A stretch of 64,000 nucleotides of DNA from Coriobacteriia bacterium (GTDB taxonomy: Bacteria; Actinomycetota; Coriobacteriia; Anaerosomatales; Anaerosomataceae), in the NCBI GenBank assembly GCA_030652115.1, contig JAUSBK010000008.1, forward strand, positions 140,236 to 204,235, in the 5' to 3' direction. The translations under genes and the position numbers were made by a program. Shown piece after piece: positions 14,039-22,922 of the stretch. Numbering within the stretch: the stretch's first letter is position 1; every line of letters starts with the position of its first letter. The notes under the pieces were generated by a model. That model searched no databases. It had not been told where the DNA came from and worked only from the letters and a program-made list of their open reading frames with translations.

Positions 14039-14067
14039 CGGCGGGTCCCCTCGGAGGGGGCCCGCCG
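14039..14067 (+). terminator. Terminator of the ATP synthase operon
   Basis: Left arm 14039-14050 (CGGCGGGTCCCC) pairs throughout with 14056-14067, one G-U pair, loop TCGGA. A TCTGCTACCCTTTG tail follows, with few U residues. Its place just after atpC makes an intrinsic terminator likely. Confidence 0.75.
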
Positions 14068-14091
14068 TCTGCTACCCTTTGAGAACATCGC

Positions 14092-15384
14092 ATGAAGGGA
14101 ATCGTCTCGGGTATGGCATCCATCGTGGTCACGGGCGGCCGCCCGCTCACCGGAACGGTGCGCGTGGGTGGCGCCAAGAACTCGGCACTCAAGCTGATGG
14201 CGGCGGCGCTTCTCGCGCCGGGCGCTTCGGTCATCAAGAACGTGCCTGACATCAGCGACGTTTCCGTCATGGCCGAGGTGCTCGAAGGCCTCGGCGCGAA
14301 GGTCACGCGCGAGGACCACTCGGTGCGCGTTGACGCGACCCATCTCACCTCACTGGAGACGCCCTACGAGCTTGTGGCGCAGATGCGCGCGTCGATCGTG
14401 GTGCTCGGTCCGCTCGTGGCCCGCTTCGGCCGCGCGCGCGTGGCCATGCCGGGCGGCTGTAACATCGGCTCGCGCAAGATCGACATGCACATCCACGGGC
14501 TCGAGCACCTCGGCGTGCGCATCGCGTTCGAGCACGGGTACATCGACGCCACCGCGCCCGACGGCCTCAAGGGCGATCACGTGCTGCTCGACTTCCCGAG
14601 CGTGGGCGCCACCGAGAACCTACTCATGGCTGCCGTGCTCGCCGAGGGCGTCACCACGATCGAGAATGCGGCGCGCGAGCCGGAGATCAGCGACCTGGTG
14701 GACATGCTCATCGGGATGGGCGCGCACATCAAGGGACGGGGCTCGTCCACCCTCATGATCCAGGGCGTCCCCGAGCTGGCACCGGTCGTTCACACGACCG
14801 TGGGCGACCGCATCGAGGCCGGGACCTTCCTCGTTGCAGGGGCGCTCGGCGGGGGGCCGGTCACGGTGACCGGCTTCGACCCGGCGCATCTCGAGATGCT
14901 CATCATCAAGATGCAGCTCGCCGGTTGTACGTTCGAGATGCTGCCCGACGGCGCCACAGTGCGCCGCACCGGCGCGATCAGGCCGGTGGACATTGCCACG
15001 CTCCCGTATCCGGGCTTCCCGACCGACATGCAGGCGCAGTTCATGGCGCTCGTCTCACTCGCGAAGGGTGACTCGGTCATCACCGAGAACGTCTTCGAGA
15101 ACCGTTTCATGTTCGCCGACGAGATCAAGCGCATGGGCGCCGATGTGGACATCGAGGGCCACCGTGCGCTCGTGCGCGGCGTGTCCGCGCTGCAGGGTGC
15201 GCCGGTGCGCTCGCCCGATCTGCGCGGGGGTGCGGCGCTCGTGCTCGCCGCGCTTGTGGCCGAAGGTGAGACGACCGTCTCCGATGTGCACCACATCATG
15301 CGGGGCTACGAGGACTTTGCGGGCAAGCTCGCCGCGCTCGGCGCGGATGTCCGGCTTGTCGAAGACGAGCACACCGCCGAGTAG
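14092..15384 (+). CDS. murA: UDP-N-acetylglucosamine 1-carboxyvinyltransferase
   Basis: First committed step of peptidoglycan synthesis: transfers enolpyruvate from PEP to UDP-GlcNAc. In the 430 residues the substrate-binding [12 protein letters not shown] lies near the N-terminus and Cys123 in [16 protein letters not shown] matches the active-site cysteine targeted by fosfomycin. The Asp seen in naturally resistant enzymes is absent. ATG 14092 was used; ATG 14113 (MASIVVTGG) would give a more standard N-terminus. Confidence 0.97.
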   Translation: MKGIVSGMASIVVTGGRPLTGTVRVGGAKNSALKLMAAALLAPGASVIKNVPDISDVSVMAEVLEGLGAKVTREDHSVRVDATHLTSLETPYELVAQMRASIVVLGPLVARFGRARVAMPGGCNIGSRKIDMHIHGLEHLGVRIAFEHGYIDATAPDGLKGDHVLLDFPSVGATENLLMAAVLAEGVTTIENAAREPEISDLVDMLIGMGAHIKGRGSSTLMIQGVPELAPVVHTTVGDRIEAGTFLVAGALGGGPVTVTGFDPAHLEMLIIKMQLAGCTFEMLPDGATVRRTGAIRPVDIATLPYPGFPTDMQAQFMALVSLAKGDSVITENVFENRFMFADEIKRMGADVDIEGHRALVRGVSALQGAPVRSPDLRGGAALVLAALVAEGETTVSDVHHIMRGYEDFAGKLAALGADVRLVEDEHTAE

Positions 15385-15419
15385 CCGATCTGGCTACCGA
15401 ACAGCTGAGGGGGAGGCAC

Positions 15420-15842
15420 ATGCTCGACCGTGAGGCCGTGAAGGCTATCATCCCGCACCGCGACCCGTTCCTGTTGGTGGACCGCGTGCTCGAGCTCGAG
15501 AGTGGCGTGCGCGCCACAGGCGAGCTCGACGTGCGTCCGGACATGTTCTGGGTGCCCGGCCACTTCCCCGACTACGCCGTCATGCCGGGCGTGCTCATCG
15601 TCGAGGCCCTTGCCCAGGTAGGCGCGGTGGCACTGCTCTCGCTTCCCGACAACCAGGGCAAGCTCGCGTTCTTCGCCGGCATCGACAAGGTGCGCTTCAA
15701 GCGGCAGGTCGTTCCCGGCGATACGCTCACGCTCGAGTGCGAGATCACCAAGGCGCGTGCGAGCATCGGATTCGGCGAGGCGCGCGCGCTCGTGGGCGGC
15801 GAACTCGCCTGCGCGGGCACGCTGATGTTCGCGATACAATAG
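15420..15842 (+). CDS. fabZ: 3-hydroxyacyl-ACP dehydratase
   Basis: Hot-dog fold dehydratase of fatty acid elongation. In the 140 residues the catalytic His and Glu lie in [20 protein letters not shown]. The N-terminus [14 protein letters not shown] is typical. ATG after GAGGGGGAGG. It sits 35 nt after murA, a frequent cell-envelope pairing. The promoter-like box for the next gene overlaps its stop codon. Confidence 0.96.
   Translation: MLDREAVKAIIPHRDPFLLVDRVLELESGVRATGELDVRPDMFWVPGHFPDYAVMPGVLIVEALAQVGAVALLSLPDNQGKLAFFAGIDKVRFKRQVVPGDTLTLECEITKARASIGFGEARALVGGELACAGTLMFAIQ
15835..15840 (+). promoter_or_regulatory. Candidate -10 box for the UDP-sugar dehydrogenase gene
   Basis: TACAAT overlaps the fabZ stop region, 43 nt upstream of the next start. 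No convincing -35 hexamer is visible. The same hexamer occurs ahead of several other genes in this window (2931, 17219, 33373, 47983, 55684), which gives it modest support. Confidence 0.35.
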
Positions 15843-15882
15843 CGCGGCTGTACCTGCCCCCGAACGAAGGGCCACACGGGCA

Positions 15883-17178
15883 ATGGGACTTCTTGAGCGC
15901 ATCGACGACGGAACGGCCGTGCTTGCGGTCGTCGGTCTCGGGTACGTCGGCTTGCCGCTTGCGGTCGAGATGGGCAAGGCCGGCCATCGCGTGATCGGCC
16001 TCGAGGTGTCCGCCGAGAAGGCCGCGCTCATCAACGCGGGCACGAGCTACATCCCCGACGTGCCCACTCCCGACGTGAAGGACCTTGTCGACCGCGGCCT
16101 GCTCTCGGCCACGACCGATTTCGCGCGTGTCTCCGAGGCGGATGCGGTCGCCATCTGCGTTCCCACGCCCATCAACGAGAACAAGGAGCCGGACATCTCC
16201 TTCATGGAGAGCGCCGCCCGCTCCATCCTGCCGTACCTGCATTCCGATATGCTCATCACGCTCGAGTCCACCACGTATCCAGGCACCACCGAGGAGGTCC
16301 TCCAGCCCATTTTCGAATCGGGCGGACTCACAGTGGGCACCGACATCTACCTGGCGTTCTCACCTGAGCGCGTCGACCCGGGCAATCCCGTGTGGCAGAC
16401 GCGCAACACGCCGAAGGTCGTCGGCGGCGTCACGCCGGAGTGCACGAAGGCCGCCGTCGCGCTTTACGGTCGCTACATCGACTCCGTCGTGCCGGTGAGT
16501 TCCACGCGCGCTGCCGAGATGACGAAGCTCCTTGAGAACACCTTCCGCGGCGTGAATATCGCACTCATGAACGAACTCCTCATGCTCTGCGAGCGGATGC
16601 ACGTGAACCTCTGGGAGGTCATCGAGGCGGCCAAGACCAAGCCGTTCGGCTTCATGCCGTTCTACCCCGGCCCCGGTCTCGGCGGGCACTGCATCCCGGT
16701 CGATCCGCTCTACTTGTCGTGGAAGGCGCGTGAGTACGACTTCCGCACGGAGTTCATCGATCTCGCGTGGCGCATCAACGACAACATGCCGTACTACGTG
16801 GTCACGCGGCTGATGGACGCGCTCAACCTGCAGCGCAAGTCGCTCGCCGGGTCGCGCGTGCTCCTGCTCGGCGTGGCGTACAAGGCGGATATCGACGACG
16901 TGCGCATGTCGCCCGCCAAGCGCATCGCCGAAGTGCTGCTCGAGAAACAGGCCGAGGTCGTCTACTGCGACCCGTACGTGGACGCGTTCAGCGCGAACGG
17001 TGCGGCAATCCCACGTGTCGATCTCACCGCCGAAGAGCTGGGGCGTGCCGACGTCACCCTCGTCGTCACGGCGCACCGCGTCTTCGACTTCGAACTCATC
17101 GCCGACGAGAGTCGTCTTATCCTCGACACGAGAAACGCCCTGTGGAACCGTCCCGGGGAGAACGTCGTTCGTCTGTGA
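15883..17178 (+). CDS. UDP-N-acetyl-hexosamine 6-dehydrogenase (WbpA/WecC-like)
   Basis: Oxidises a UDP-HexNAc to the uronic acid, a precursor for acidic surface polysaccharide. In the 431 residues the N-terminal NAD site is GLGYVGLPLAVEMGKAGH. The central domain has NTFRGVNIALMNELLMLCER and the catalytic cysteine in GPGLGGHCIPVDPLYL. The GFMPFYPGPGLGGH motif resembles UDP-GlcNAc/ManNAc enzymes more than UDP-glucose dehydrogenases. Substrate inferred only. It heads the envelope glycan block. Confidence 0.9.
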   Translation: MGLLERIDDGTAVLAVVGLGYVGLPLAVEMGKAGHRVIGLEVSAEKAALINAGTSYIPDVPTPDVKDLVDRGLLSATTDFARVSEADAVAICVPTPINENKEPDISFMESAARSILPYLHSDMLITLESTTYPGTTEEVLQPIFESGGLTVGTDIYLAFSPERVDPGNPVWQTRNTPKVVGGVTPECTKAAVALYGRYIDSVVPVSSTRAAEMTKLLENTFRGVNIALMNELLMLCERMHVNLWEVIEAAKTKPFGFMPFYPGPGLGGHCIPVDPLYLSWKAREYDFRTEFIDLAWRINDNMPYYVVTRLMDALNLQRKSLAGSRVLLLGVAYKADIDDVRMSPAKRIAEVLLEKQAEVVYCDPYVDAFSANGAAIPRVDLTAEELGRADVTLVVTAHRVFDFELIADESRLILDTRNALWNRPGENVVRL

Positions 17179-17196
17179 GCGTTCGGTAACAGATGT

Positions 17197-17224
17197 TTGA
17201 GCACTGGTGCACGTACGATACAAT
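17197..17224 (+). promoter_or_regulatory. Candidate promoter of the LCP gene
   Basis: TTGAGC (17197-17202), 16-nt spacer, TACAAT (17219-17224), 52 nt upstream of the LCP start. The -10 is good and the -35 matches four of six consensus positions. Confidence 0.5.
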
Positions 17225-17276
17225 CGGCGTTCGCCGTACGTGTTCACAAGGCCAGAGATACGGGTGACTTAGATTC

Positions 17277-18653
17277 GTGGGACAGCATTCTGCCAGCAAA
17301 CCATCACGTCGTTCGGGTGCTCGCACCCGTTCGGGCAAGCTCGAGACGCCACGCCCGAACCAGCGCGTCCGACCCACCGAGGTGATGGAAAGCACATCGG
17401 TTGCCCGCATCCGGCACGCCCGGCGCAAGAAGGCCGCGAAGCGCGCGGCGCTCGCCACGTTCCTCGTGATCGTGCTGGTGCTGGCCGGGGGCGTTGCCTG
17501 GGGCTACTCGATCCTGCACTCGGCACAGCAGACTATGAACGAGAACTCGCAGGACAACGGCGATCTCGAGAAGGCGATCACCCCGCGCGTGCCCGACGAA
17601 CCGTTCACCGTGCTGCTGCTGGGACAGGACAACCGTCCGGGGGAGAGCGCGGCACGTGCCGACACGATCATCGTGGCGCGTATCGATCCGGAGAACGACA
17701 AGGTTTGGATGCTCTCTATACCCCGTGACACGCGCGTGGAGATCCCCGGCTACGGCACCGACAAGATCAACGCGGCCACCTTCCACGGCGGCCCCGCGCT
17801 CATGGTCGATACCGTCGAGGAGTTCCTCGGCATCCCGGTCAATCACTACATGGACATCGAGTTCGACGGATTCATCCAGGTGGTCGATTCACTCGGCGGC
17901 GTGTGGATCGACGTGGATGCCGAGATCGACGACGAGAAGGCCTCGAGCCACGGTTCGTACACCGCCTCGTACATCGCCGAGGGCTACCAGCTCCTCGACG
18001 GCGACCACGCGCTCACGTTCGTACGCAGCCGCGACTTCCCCGATGCCGACTTCACGCGTATGCGGCACCAGCAGCAGTTCTTCAAGGCGCTTGCCGATCA
18101 GGCCACGCAGTTCGACAACGTCATCAAGATCCCGGGCATGGTTGAAGACGTGGCGCAGTTCATGTCGACCGACATGTCCATGAGCCAGATCATCGAGGTG
18201 GCGATGGCGCTCCGCGACATGGGCGGCGCCAACGTGCAGACCGCTACAGTGATGGGCGAGTGGAAGTCCCCCTACGTGTGGCCGGACGAGGACAAGAAGG
18301 AGTTCCTCGTGGACGCCATGATGGCCGGTCTTCCGTTCGACGCCACCGCCACCGTCGAGACGGGCATCGACCCTTCGGCCGTCACGGTGACCGTGCGTAA
18401 CGGCGCGGGCATCGAGGGGTGCGCAACGGCCGCGTCGGACATGCTCACGCAAGCTGGCTACGCGGTAGGCGAGGTTGGCAACGCCAACCAGTTCGTCTAC
18501 GAAGAGACGCTTGTCATCTACTCGACCGATCGCGCCGCTGCGGTGCAGGTTGCGACCGTACTGCCGAAGGGGCGTGTGGTGGAGAGCCGCGGCATGTACT
18601 CGTTTTCGACCGACGTGCTCGTGGTCGTGGGCAAGGACTACACCACCTGGTAG
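17277..18653 (+). CDS. LytR-CpsA-Psr family glycopolymer transferase with LytR C-terminal domain
   Basis: LCP enzymes transfer lipid-linked glycopolymers onto peptidoglycan outside the membrane. In the 458 residues a basic cytoplasmic N-terminus (1-60) is followed by one membrane helix (about 61-82). The LCP core shows FTVLLLGQDNR, the arginine-rich ARADTIIVARIDPE, MLSIPRDTRVEIPGYG and TFVRSRDFPDADFTRMRHQQ. A C-terminal LytR_C-type domain (about 360-455, VTVRNGAGIEG) ends the protein. It fits between the precursor enzymes and glycosyltransferases as the attachment step. Confidence 0.93.
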   Translation: MGQHSASKPSRRSGARTRSGKLETPRPNQRVRPTEVMESTSVARIRHARRKKAAKRAALATFLVIVLVLAGGVAWGYSILHSAQQTMNENSQDNGDLEKAITPRVPDEPFTVLLLGQDNRPGESAARADTIIVARIDPENDKVWMLSIPRDTRVEIPGYGTDKINAATFHGGPALMVDTVEEFLGIPVNHYMDIEFDGFIQVVDSLGGVWIDVDAEIDDEKASSHGSYTASYIAEGYQLLDGDHALTFVRSRDFPDADFTRMRHQQQFFKALADQATQFDNVIKIPGMVEDVAQFMSTDMSMSQIIEVAMALRDMGGANVQTATVMGEWKSPYVWPDEDKKEFLVDAMMAGLPFDATATVETGIDPSAVTVTVRNGAGIEGCATAASDMLTQAGYAVGEVGNANQFVYEETLVIYSTDRAAAVQVATVLPKGRVVESRGMYSFSTDVLVVVGKDYTTW

Positions 18654-18664
18654 ATCACGGGCGG

Positions 18665-19888
18665 CTACTCGGCGCTGTACGCGACCCTTTCCAGTAGCTC
18701 CACGATCCGCGCGGCCTGCAGGTCCCGGCCGAACGCCTCCTCGGCAAGCGCGCGCGCTGCAAGGCCCATCGCCTTGGTGCGCTTCTTGTCGTCGGCGAGC
18801 GACTCGATCGCGTCGGCGAGCGCCACGCCGTCACCCACAGGTACGTAGAGGCCGGCACCGTGGTCCTCCACAAGCTCACGCGTCCAGCCCGGCTGGTTCA
18901 CGATCACGGGGCGTCCCGAAGCCAGCGCGTCGAAGAACTTGTTGGGTGAGTTGGTGGCGAGGATCGGCTTGTCGCCGAACAGCGTCATGAGCACGTCGGC
19001 GGTGCGCGTGAGCGCGGGCACCTCGGTCTTGGGGATACGGCCGAGCAGGAGCACGTTCTCCAGGCCCTCGGTGAGCCGCTGCAGCTCGGGCAGGCTCTTG
19101 CCGTCTCCGGCGATCGCGAACACGATGTCGCTGCGGCCGCGCTCCTTGAGGGTGCGGGCCGCCTCGGGCACCTGCTCGTGCACGGCGTTGCTCGGGCCGA
19201 TCGCGCCTGTGTAGCCCACCACGAACTTCCCGGCGAGTCCGTAGCGCTTCGAGACCGCCGAGTCCTTGCGGCCGGGGTGGAAGCGCTCGAGGTCGGAGAA
19301 GTTCGGGATCATCTCGATCTTGCAGGGCGGCGTGCCCTCGGCGACCACGCCCTCGGCCATGCCGGGCGAGACCGGCACCACCGCGACCGCCCGCCTGTAT
19401 GCCGCGCGCTCAAGGCGCTTGGCCACGGTTGCGATGAGGCCGTGGCGTCTGATCGCGCCCATCTGGATGGCGGCTTCAGGCCACAGGTCCTGCACCTCGA
19501 AGACGAAGGGGACGGCCTTGACCTTCGAGACCGCCAGGCCCGGCAACGCGACCGTGATGGGTGTCGAGGAGGCGAAGACCACGTCGGGCCGGGGCACCCA
19601 CAAAGCCACCCATACCGAGCTCAGCATGAACGCCGCGAAGGACAGGATGCGGCGTAGGTGTCCCATGTAGTTGGAGTAGCCCACGCGCACCGCGCGGACC
19701 TTGATGCCGTCGATCTCACCGCGCGAGACGAAGTGCGAGCGGTACTCGTCGGGAAGGTTCGAGGCACTGGTGAGCACGGTGACCTCGTGGCCCGCGTCCG
19801 TGAGCGCCCGCGCAAACTCGTAGCTGCGCGTGAGCCCGAGTGAGGATTCAGGTGTGGCGAAGAACTGGTAGATGTAGAGGATCCTCAA
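18665..19888 (-). CDS. Glycosyltransferase family 4 (WcaI/WbuB-like)
   Basis: GT-B fold retaining glycosyltransferase. In the 407 residues the N-terminus RILYIYQFFATPESSLGLTR resembles WcaI/WbuB proteins. The donor-binding half has FVVGYTGAIGPSNAV and a C-terminal ASGRPVIVNQPGW stretch. The start is TTG (19886-19888 on the complement) with GAAGGA 7 nt upstream. The gene converges on the LCP gene with 11 nt between stops and diverges from the next glycosyltransferase. Acceptor and donor sugars are unknown. Confidence 0.88.
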   Translation of the reverse strand: MRILYIYQFFATPESSLGLTRSYEFARALTDAGHEVTVLTSASNLPDEYRSHFVSRGEIDGIKVRAVRVGYSNYMGHLRRILSFAAFMLSSVWVALWVPRPDVVFASSTPITVALPGLAVSKVKAVPFVFEVQDLWPEAAIQMGAIRRHGLIATVAKRLERAAYRRAVAVVPVSPGMAEGVVAEGTPPCKIEMIPNFSDLERFHPGRKDSAVSKRYGLAGKFVVGYTGAIGPSNAVHEQVPEAARTLKERGRSDIVFAIAGDGKSLPELQRLTEGLENVLLLGRIPKTEVPALTRTADVLMTLFGDKPILATNSPNKFFDALASGRPVIVNQPGWTRELVEDHGAGLYVPVGDGVALADAIESLADDKKRTKAMGLAARALAEEAFGRDLQAARIVELLERVAYSAE

Positions 19889-19977
19889 CGGGCGGTCCTT
19901 CGCGAAAGAAGCGGGCCGATGGGGCGGATGCTATCCTACCACGGAGAATCCGACCTCCCGAGCGCGGAAGGCAGGTC

Positions 19978-21111
19978 ATGAGCGCGAGCGTGTCCGAGCG
20001 GCCGATGGTCTGCCACGTGACCTCGGTGAACATCCCCACCGATGGCCGTATCCTGTACCACGAGTGCCGCTCGCTCGCCAAGCGCTGGCGTACCCTGCTC
20101 GTGTGCCGCGACGACAGCGAGTCGCGCACGCTCGAGGGCGTGGATATCCTCACGATGCCCCGGCGCGGCGGCAGGCTCCGCCGATGGGCCGAGGTGCGCA
20201 ACGTGGTGGCGCTTGCCGAAGCGCAGCGTGCCGATCTCTACCACTTCCACAACATCGAGCTCGTCGGGGCGATGGCTCGCTTCGCGCGCCGCGCGGGCGT
20301 GCCGGTGATCTACGATTCGCACGAGCACCATCCCGACGCGATGCTCACCAAGACGTACATCCCGGCACCGCTCCGGGGGCTCGCCGCCTGGTGGGTGGAC
20401 CGCACGGAGCGCCGCTACGTGCCCGGCTTCGATGCGGTGGTGGTGGCCGACGAGGCGCTCGAGCGCCGCTACGCCGAGCTGGGCGCCAGGCGTGTGGTGC
20501 GCCTCGACAACTTCCCGCCGCTCGATATCTTCCCGCCCGGCTCGGGGACGCCTCCCGAGGTGCCAACGCTGCTCTATGTGGGCTCGATCTCCGAGGTGCG
20601 CGGCTTCGACGAGATGCTCGAGTGCATTCGGCTCGTTCGCCAGGAGATTCCCGAGGCGCGGCTGGTGATCGTGGGAACGCCCACCGAGGAGGTAGCCTCC
20701 CGCCTTGGGGAGTTGGACGCCGGGTCGGTCGTGCTCCGGGCGCCCGTGCCGTACGGTGAGATAGCAGGCGTGATGCAGGGCGCGAGCGTGGGACTCTCGC
20801 TCCTGCGCGACATCCCCAAGTTCCAGAAGAACGTCCCGACCAAGGTCTTCGACTACATGGCCTCGGGCATCCCGTACGTCTCAACCGACCTCGCACCGGT
20901 CCGCGCGCTCACCGGCGGGGTGGGCGGCGCACTGGTGCCGCCGGGTGATGCCAGGGCCGCTGCAGAGGCCGCGCTCGCGTTCTTGCGCGACCCCGACCGG
21001 GCGCGCGTTGCTGCGCGTGAGGGCCGGGCGCTCATCGAACAGCGCCTCAATTGGGACGCCCTCGTGCCGAGGCTGACCGGCCTCTACGAGGAGCTCCTCG
21101 GCGAGCGATAG
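19978..21111 (+). CDS. Glycosyltransferase family 4
   Basis: The start at ATG 19978 (after AGCGCGGAAGG) gives 377 residues; the open frame upstream overlaps the divergent glycosyltransferase and was discarded. The N-terminal half contains HFHNIELVGAMARFARRAG and the histidine-rich DSHEHHPDAM. The C-terminal half has LLYVGSISEVRGFDEMLECI and the FDYMASGIPYVSTDLAPV donor-site region, typical of GT4. About 90 nt separate it from the divergent GT gene, so the two may share a control region. Confidence 0.87.
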   Translation: MSASVSERPMVCHVTSVNIPTDGRILYHECRSLAKRWRTLLVCRDDSESRTLEGVDILTMPRRGGRLRRWAEVRNVVALAEAQRADLYHFHNIELVGAMARFARRAGVPVIYDSHEHHPDAMLTKTYIPAPLRGLAAWWVDRTERRYVPGFDAVVVADEALERRYAELGARRVVRLDNFPPLDIFPPGSGTPPEVPTLLYVGSISEVRGFDEMLECIRLVRQEIPEARLVIVGTPTEEVASRLGELDAGSVVLRAPVPYGEIAGVMQGASVGLSLLRDIPKFQKNVPTKVFDYMASGIPYVSTDLAPVRALTGGVGGALVPPGDARAAAEAALAFLRDPDRARVAAREGRALIEQRLNWDALVPRLTGLYEELLGER

Positions 21112-21218
21112 ACCGATCCGGAGTCTGGCAGTGCCCTGCTCGGCCTCATGTGGCTCTGGTGAGCGGCCGATGACGGGTGGTAGAGTCATCACAACGAGGC
21201 CTGCGACGGAGGTTGAGC

Positions 21219-22922
21219 ATGCACCTTGCACGAACGCGAGACGGTCGGTACCACACCGCCATGCGATGGGCGGGCCTGCTCGGGCTACTCGTGATCGTGG
21301 CCTCGCTCTTCTCGGGCATCCCGGTGGCAGCTACTGCGGCGCCCGGCGACCCGGTGCTCTACGAGCAGACCGATGCGCGGTTCTCGTTCGCGGGCTCGTG
21401 GCTCACCTACTCGGCGGCGCCGCTCTCGGGCGGCAGTCACGGGTTCACCAACACAGCCGGCGCGTCAGTCACGCTCACGTTCGTGGGCACGCGCCTCGAT
21501 CTGGTCGCGATGACCGGCCCGAAGTTCGGCAACGCCCAGGTGAGCGTGGATGGCGGCGCGCCCACGAACGTGGACTTCTACAGCGCTGACACGCTCGTGC
21601 AGCAGACCGTGTACACGACCGGGGATCTCGCGTCCGGGCTGCACACGGTGAAGATCGCCTGCGCCGGCACGAAGAGCGCTCCGGCGACCGACACGTACGT
21701 GAGTGTGGATGCCGTGTGGGTGAGCGGGACGCTCACCGGCGCGGCCGCCGAGCAGTCGGACTACCGCATCGCGAAGCGCGGGAGCTGGGTCACGTACAGT
21801 ACCGCCGGTCTCTCGGGCGGCAGCCACATGTTCTCGAACGTCACGGGCAACGAGTACGCGATCGCCTTCACCGGGACGCGCCTTGACCTGGTGGCGATGA
21901 CCGGTCCCAAGTTCGGCATCGGGTCGGTGAGCATCGATGGCGGTGCGCCGGTCGATGTGGACTTCTACAGCGCGGCCACGACGACACGGCAAATGGTGTA
22001 CTCGACCGGCGATCTCGCCGCAGGCGTGCACGTGGTGCGCGTGAAGTGCACCGGCAGGAAGAACCCGGCCGCAACCGACACCTTCATCGGCCTGGATGCG
22101 GCGCTCGTGACCGGCGCCATCAGGCAGGCGACCATGCGCTACGAGGAAACCGACCCACGGCTCGGCTGGGCCGGTCAGATGAGCGAGGCGCTCTCGCCTG
22201 CCTTCTCGGCGGGCCGCTACATCTGGGCGGGGCCGTCGTGGGGTGCGATGTCGGTCTCGTTCGTGGGCACCGGGATGGACTGGATCGGCGTGGTTGGCCC
22301 GCAGTACGGCATCGCTGAGGTCACGGTCGACGGCGGCGCGCCGGGCTACGTGGACCTCTACAGCCCGGCGGTGCAGACGAACCGGGAGGTCTACACCACC
22401 GGCGAGCTGCCCTGGGGCCTCCACACAGTCACCATCGGGTGGACCGGCCGCAAGAACGATGCCGCGAGCGGCACCTACATCTCCTACGATGCATTCGACG
22501 TGGGTGGCGACATCGTCCAGGCGCCCACGCCTGTTCAGCCGGTGTTCGCCGAATTCAACTACCCGTGGAACCGCTACCTCGTGGTGGACAAGAGCGACCT
22601 GCGGATCTACTACGTCGTGGATGGAGCGCTCATCGCGAGCTATCCCGTGGCTGTGGGCAAGGCCAGCACGCCGACGCCAAGCGGCATCTGGCGGATCGGC
22701 GCCAAGTACTACTCCTCAGGCGTATTCGGCCCACGCAAGATGCGCATGTTCCGGCAATCGGGCAACACGTTCGTCTACACGGCATACAACATCCACGGGA
22801 CGAACGTGGACTCCAGCATCGGAACCTATGCCTCGCACGGATGCATCCGGCTCCACAACTACGACATCCTGGTGCTCTTCGACATGGTGCCGCTCGGCAC
22901 GATGGTGGTCACCCGCAACTAG
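21219..22922 (+). CDS. Secreted L,D-transpeptidase with three repeated beta-sandwich modules
   Basis: The start at ATG 21219 (GGAGG 7 nt upstream) gives 567 residues. A signal peptide (about 18-43) is followed by three tandem modules of about 125 residues. Each contains a GSW..YS..LSGG.H element, F.GT..D..A..GP.FG, DGGAP..VD.YS, and YTTG.L..G.HTV. The C-terminal YkuD domain (about 445-567) has IHGTN and Cys542 in ASHGCIRLHNYD, the catalytic signature. Likely makes or edits 3-3 cross-links or attaches protein to peptidoglycan. The repeats look like galactose-binding-type jelly rolls (inference). Confidence 0.88.
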   Translation: MHLARTRDGRYHTAMRWAGLLGLLVIVASLFSGIPVAATAAPGDPVLYEQTDARFSFAGSWLTYSAAPLSGGSHGFTNTAGASVTLTFVGTRLDLVAMTGPKFGNAQVSVDGGAPTNVDFYSADTLVQQTVYTTGDLASGLHTVKIACAGTKSAPATDTYVSVDAVWVSGTLTGAAAEQSDYRIAKRGSWVTYSTAGLSGGSHMFSNVTGNEYAIAFTGTRLDLVAMTGPKFGIGSVSIDGGAPVDVDFYSAATTTRQMVYSTGDLAAGVHVVRVKCTGRKNPAATDTFIGLDAALVTGAIRQATMRYEETDPRLGWAGQMSEALSPAFSAGRYIWAGPSWGAMSVSFVGTGMDWIGVVGPQYGIAEVTVDGGAPGYVDLYSPAVQTNREVYTTGELPWGLHTVTIGWTGRKNDAASGTYISYDAFDVGGDIVQAPTPVQPVFAEFNYPWNRYLVVDKSDLRIYYVVDGALIASYPVAVGKASTPTPSGIWRIGAKYYSSGVFGPRKMRMFRQSGNTFVYTAYNIHGTNVDSSIGTYASHGCIRLHNYDILVLFDMVPLGTMVVTRN

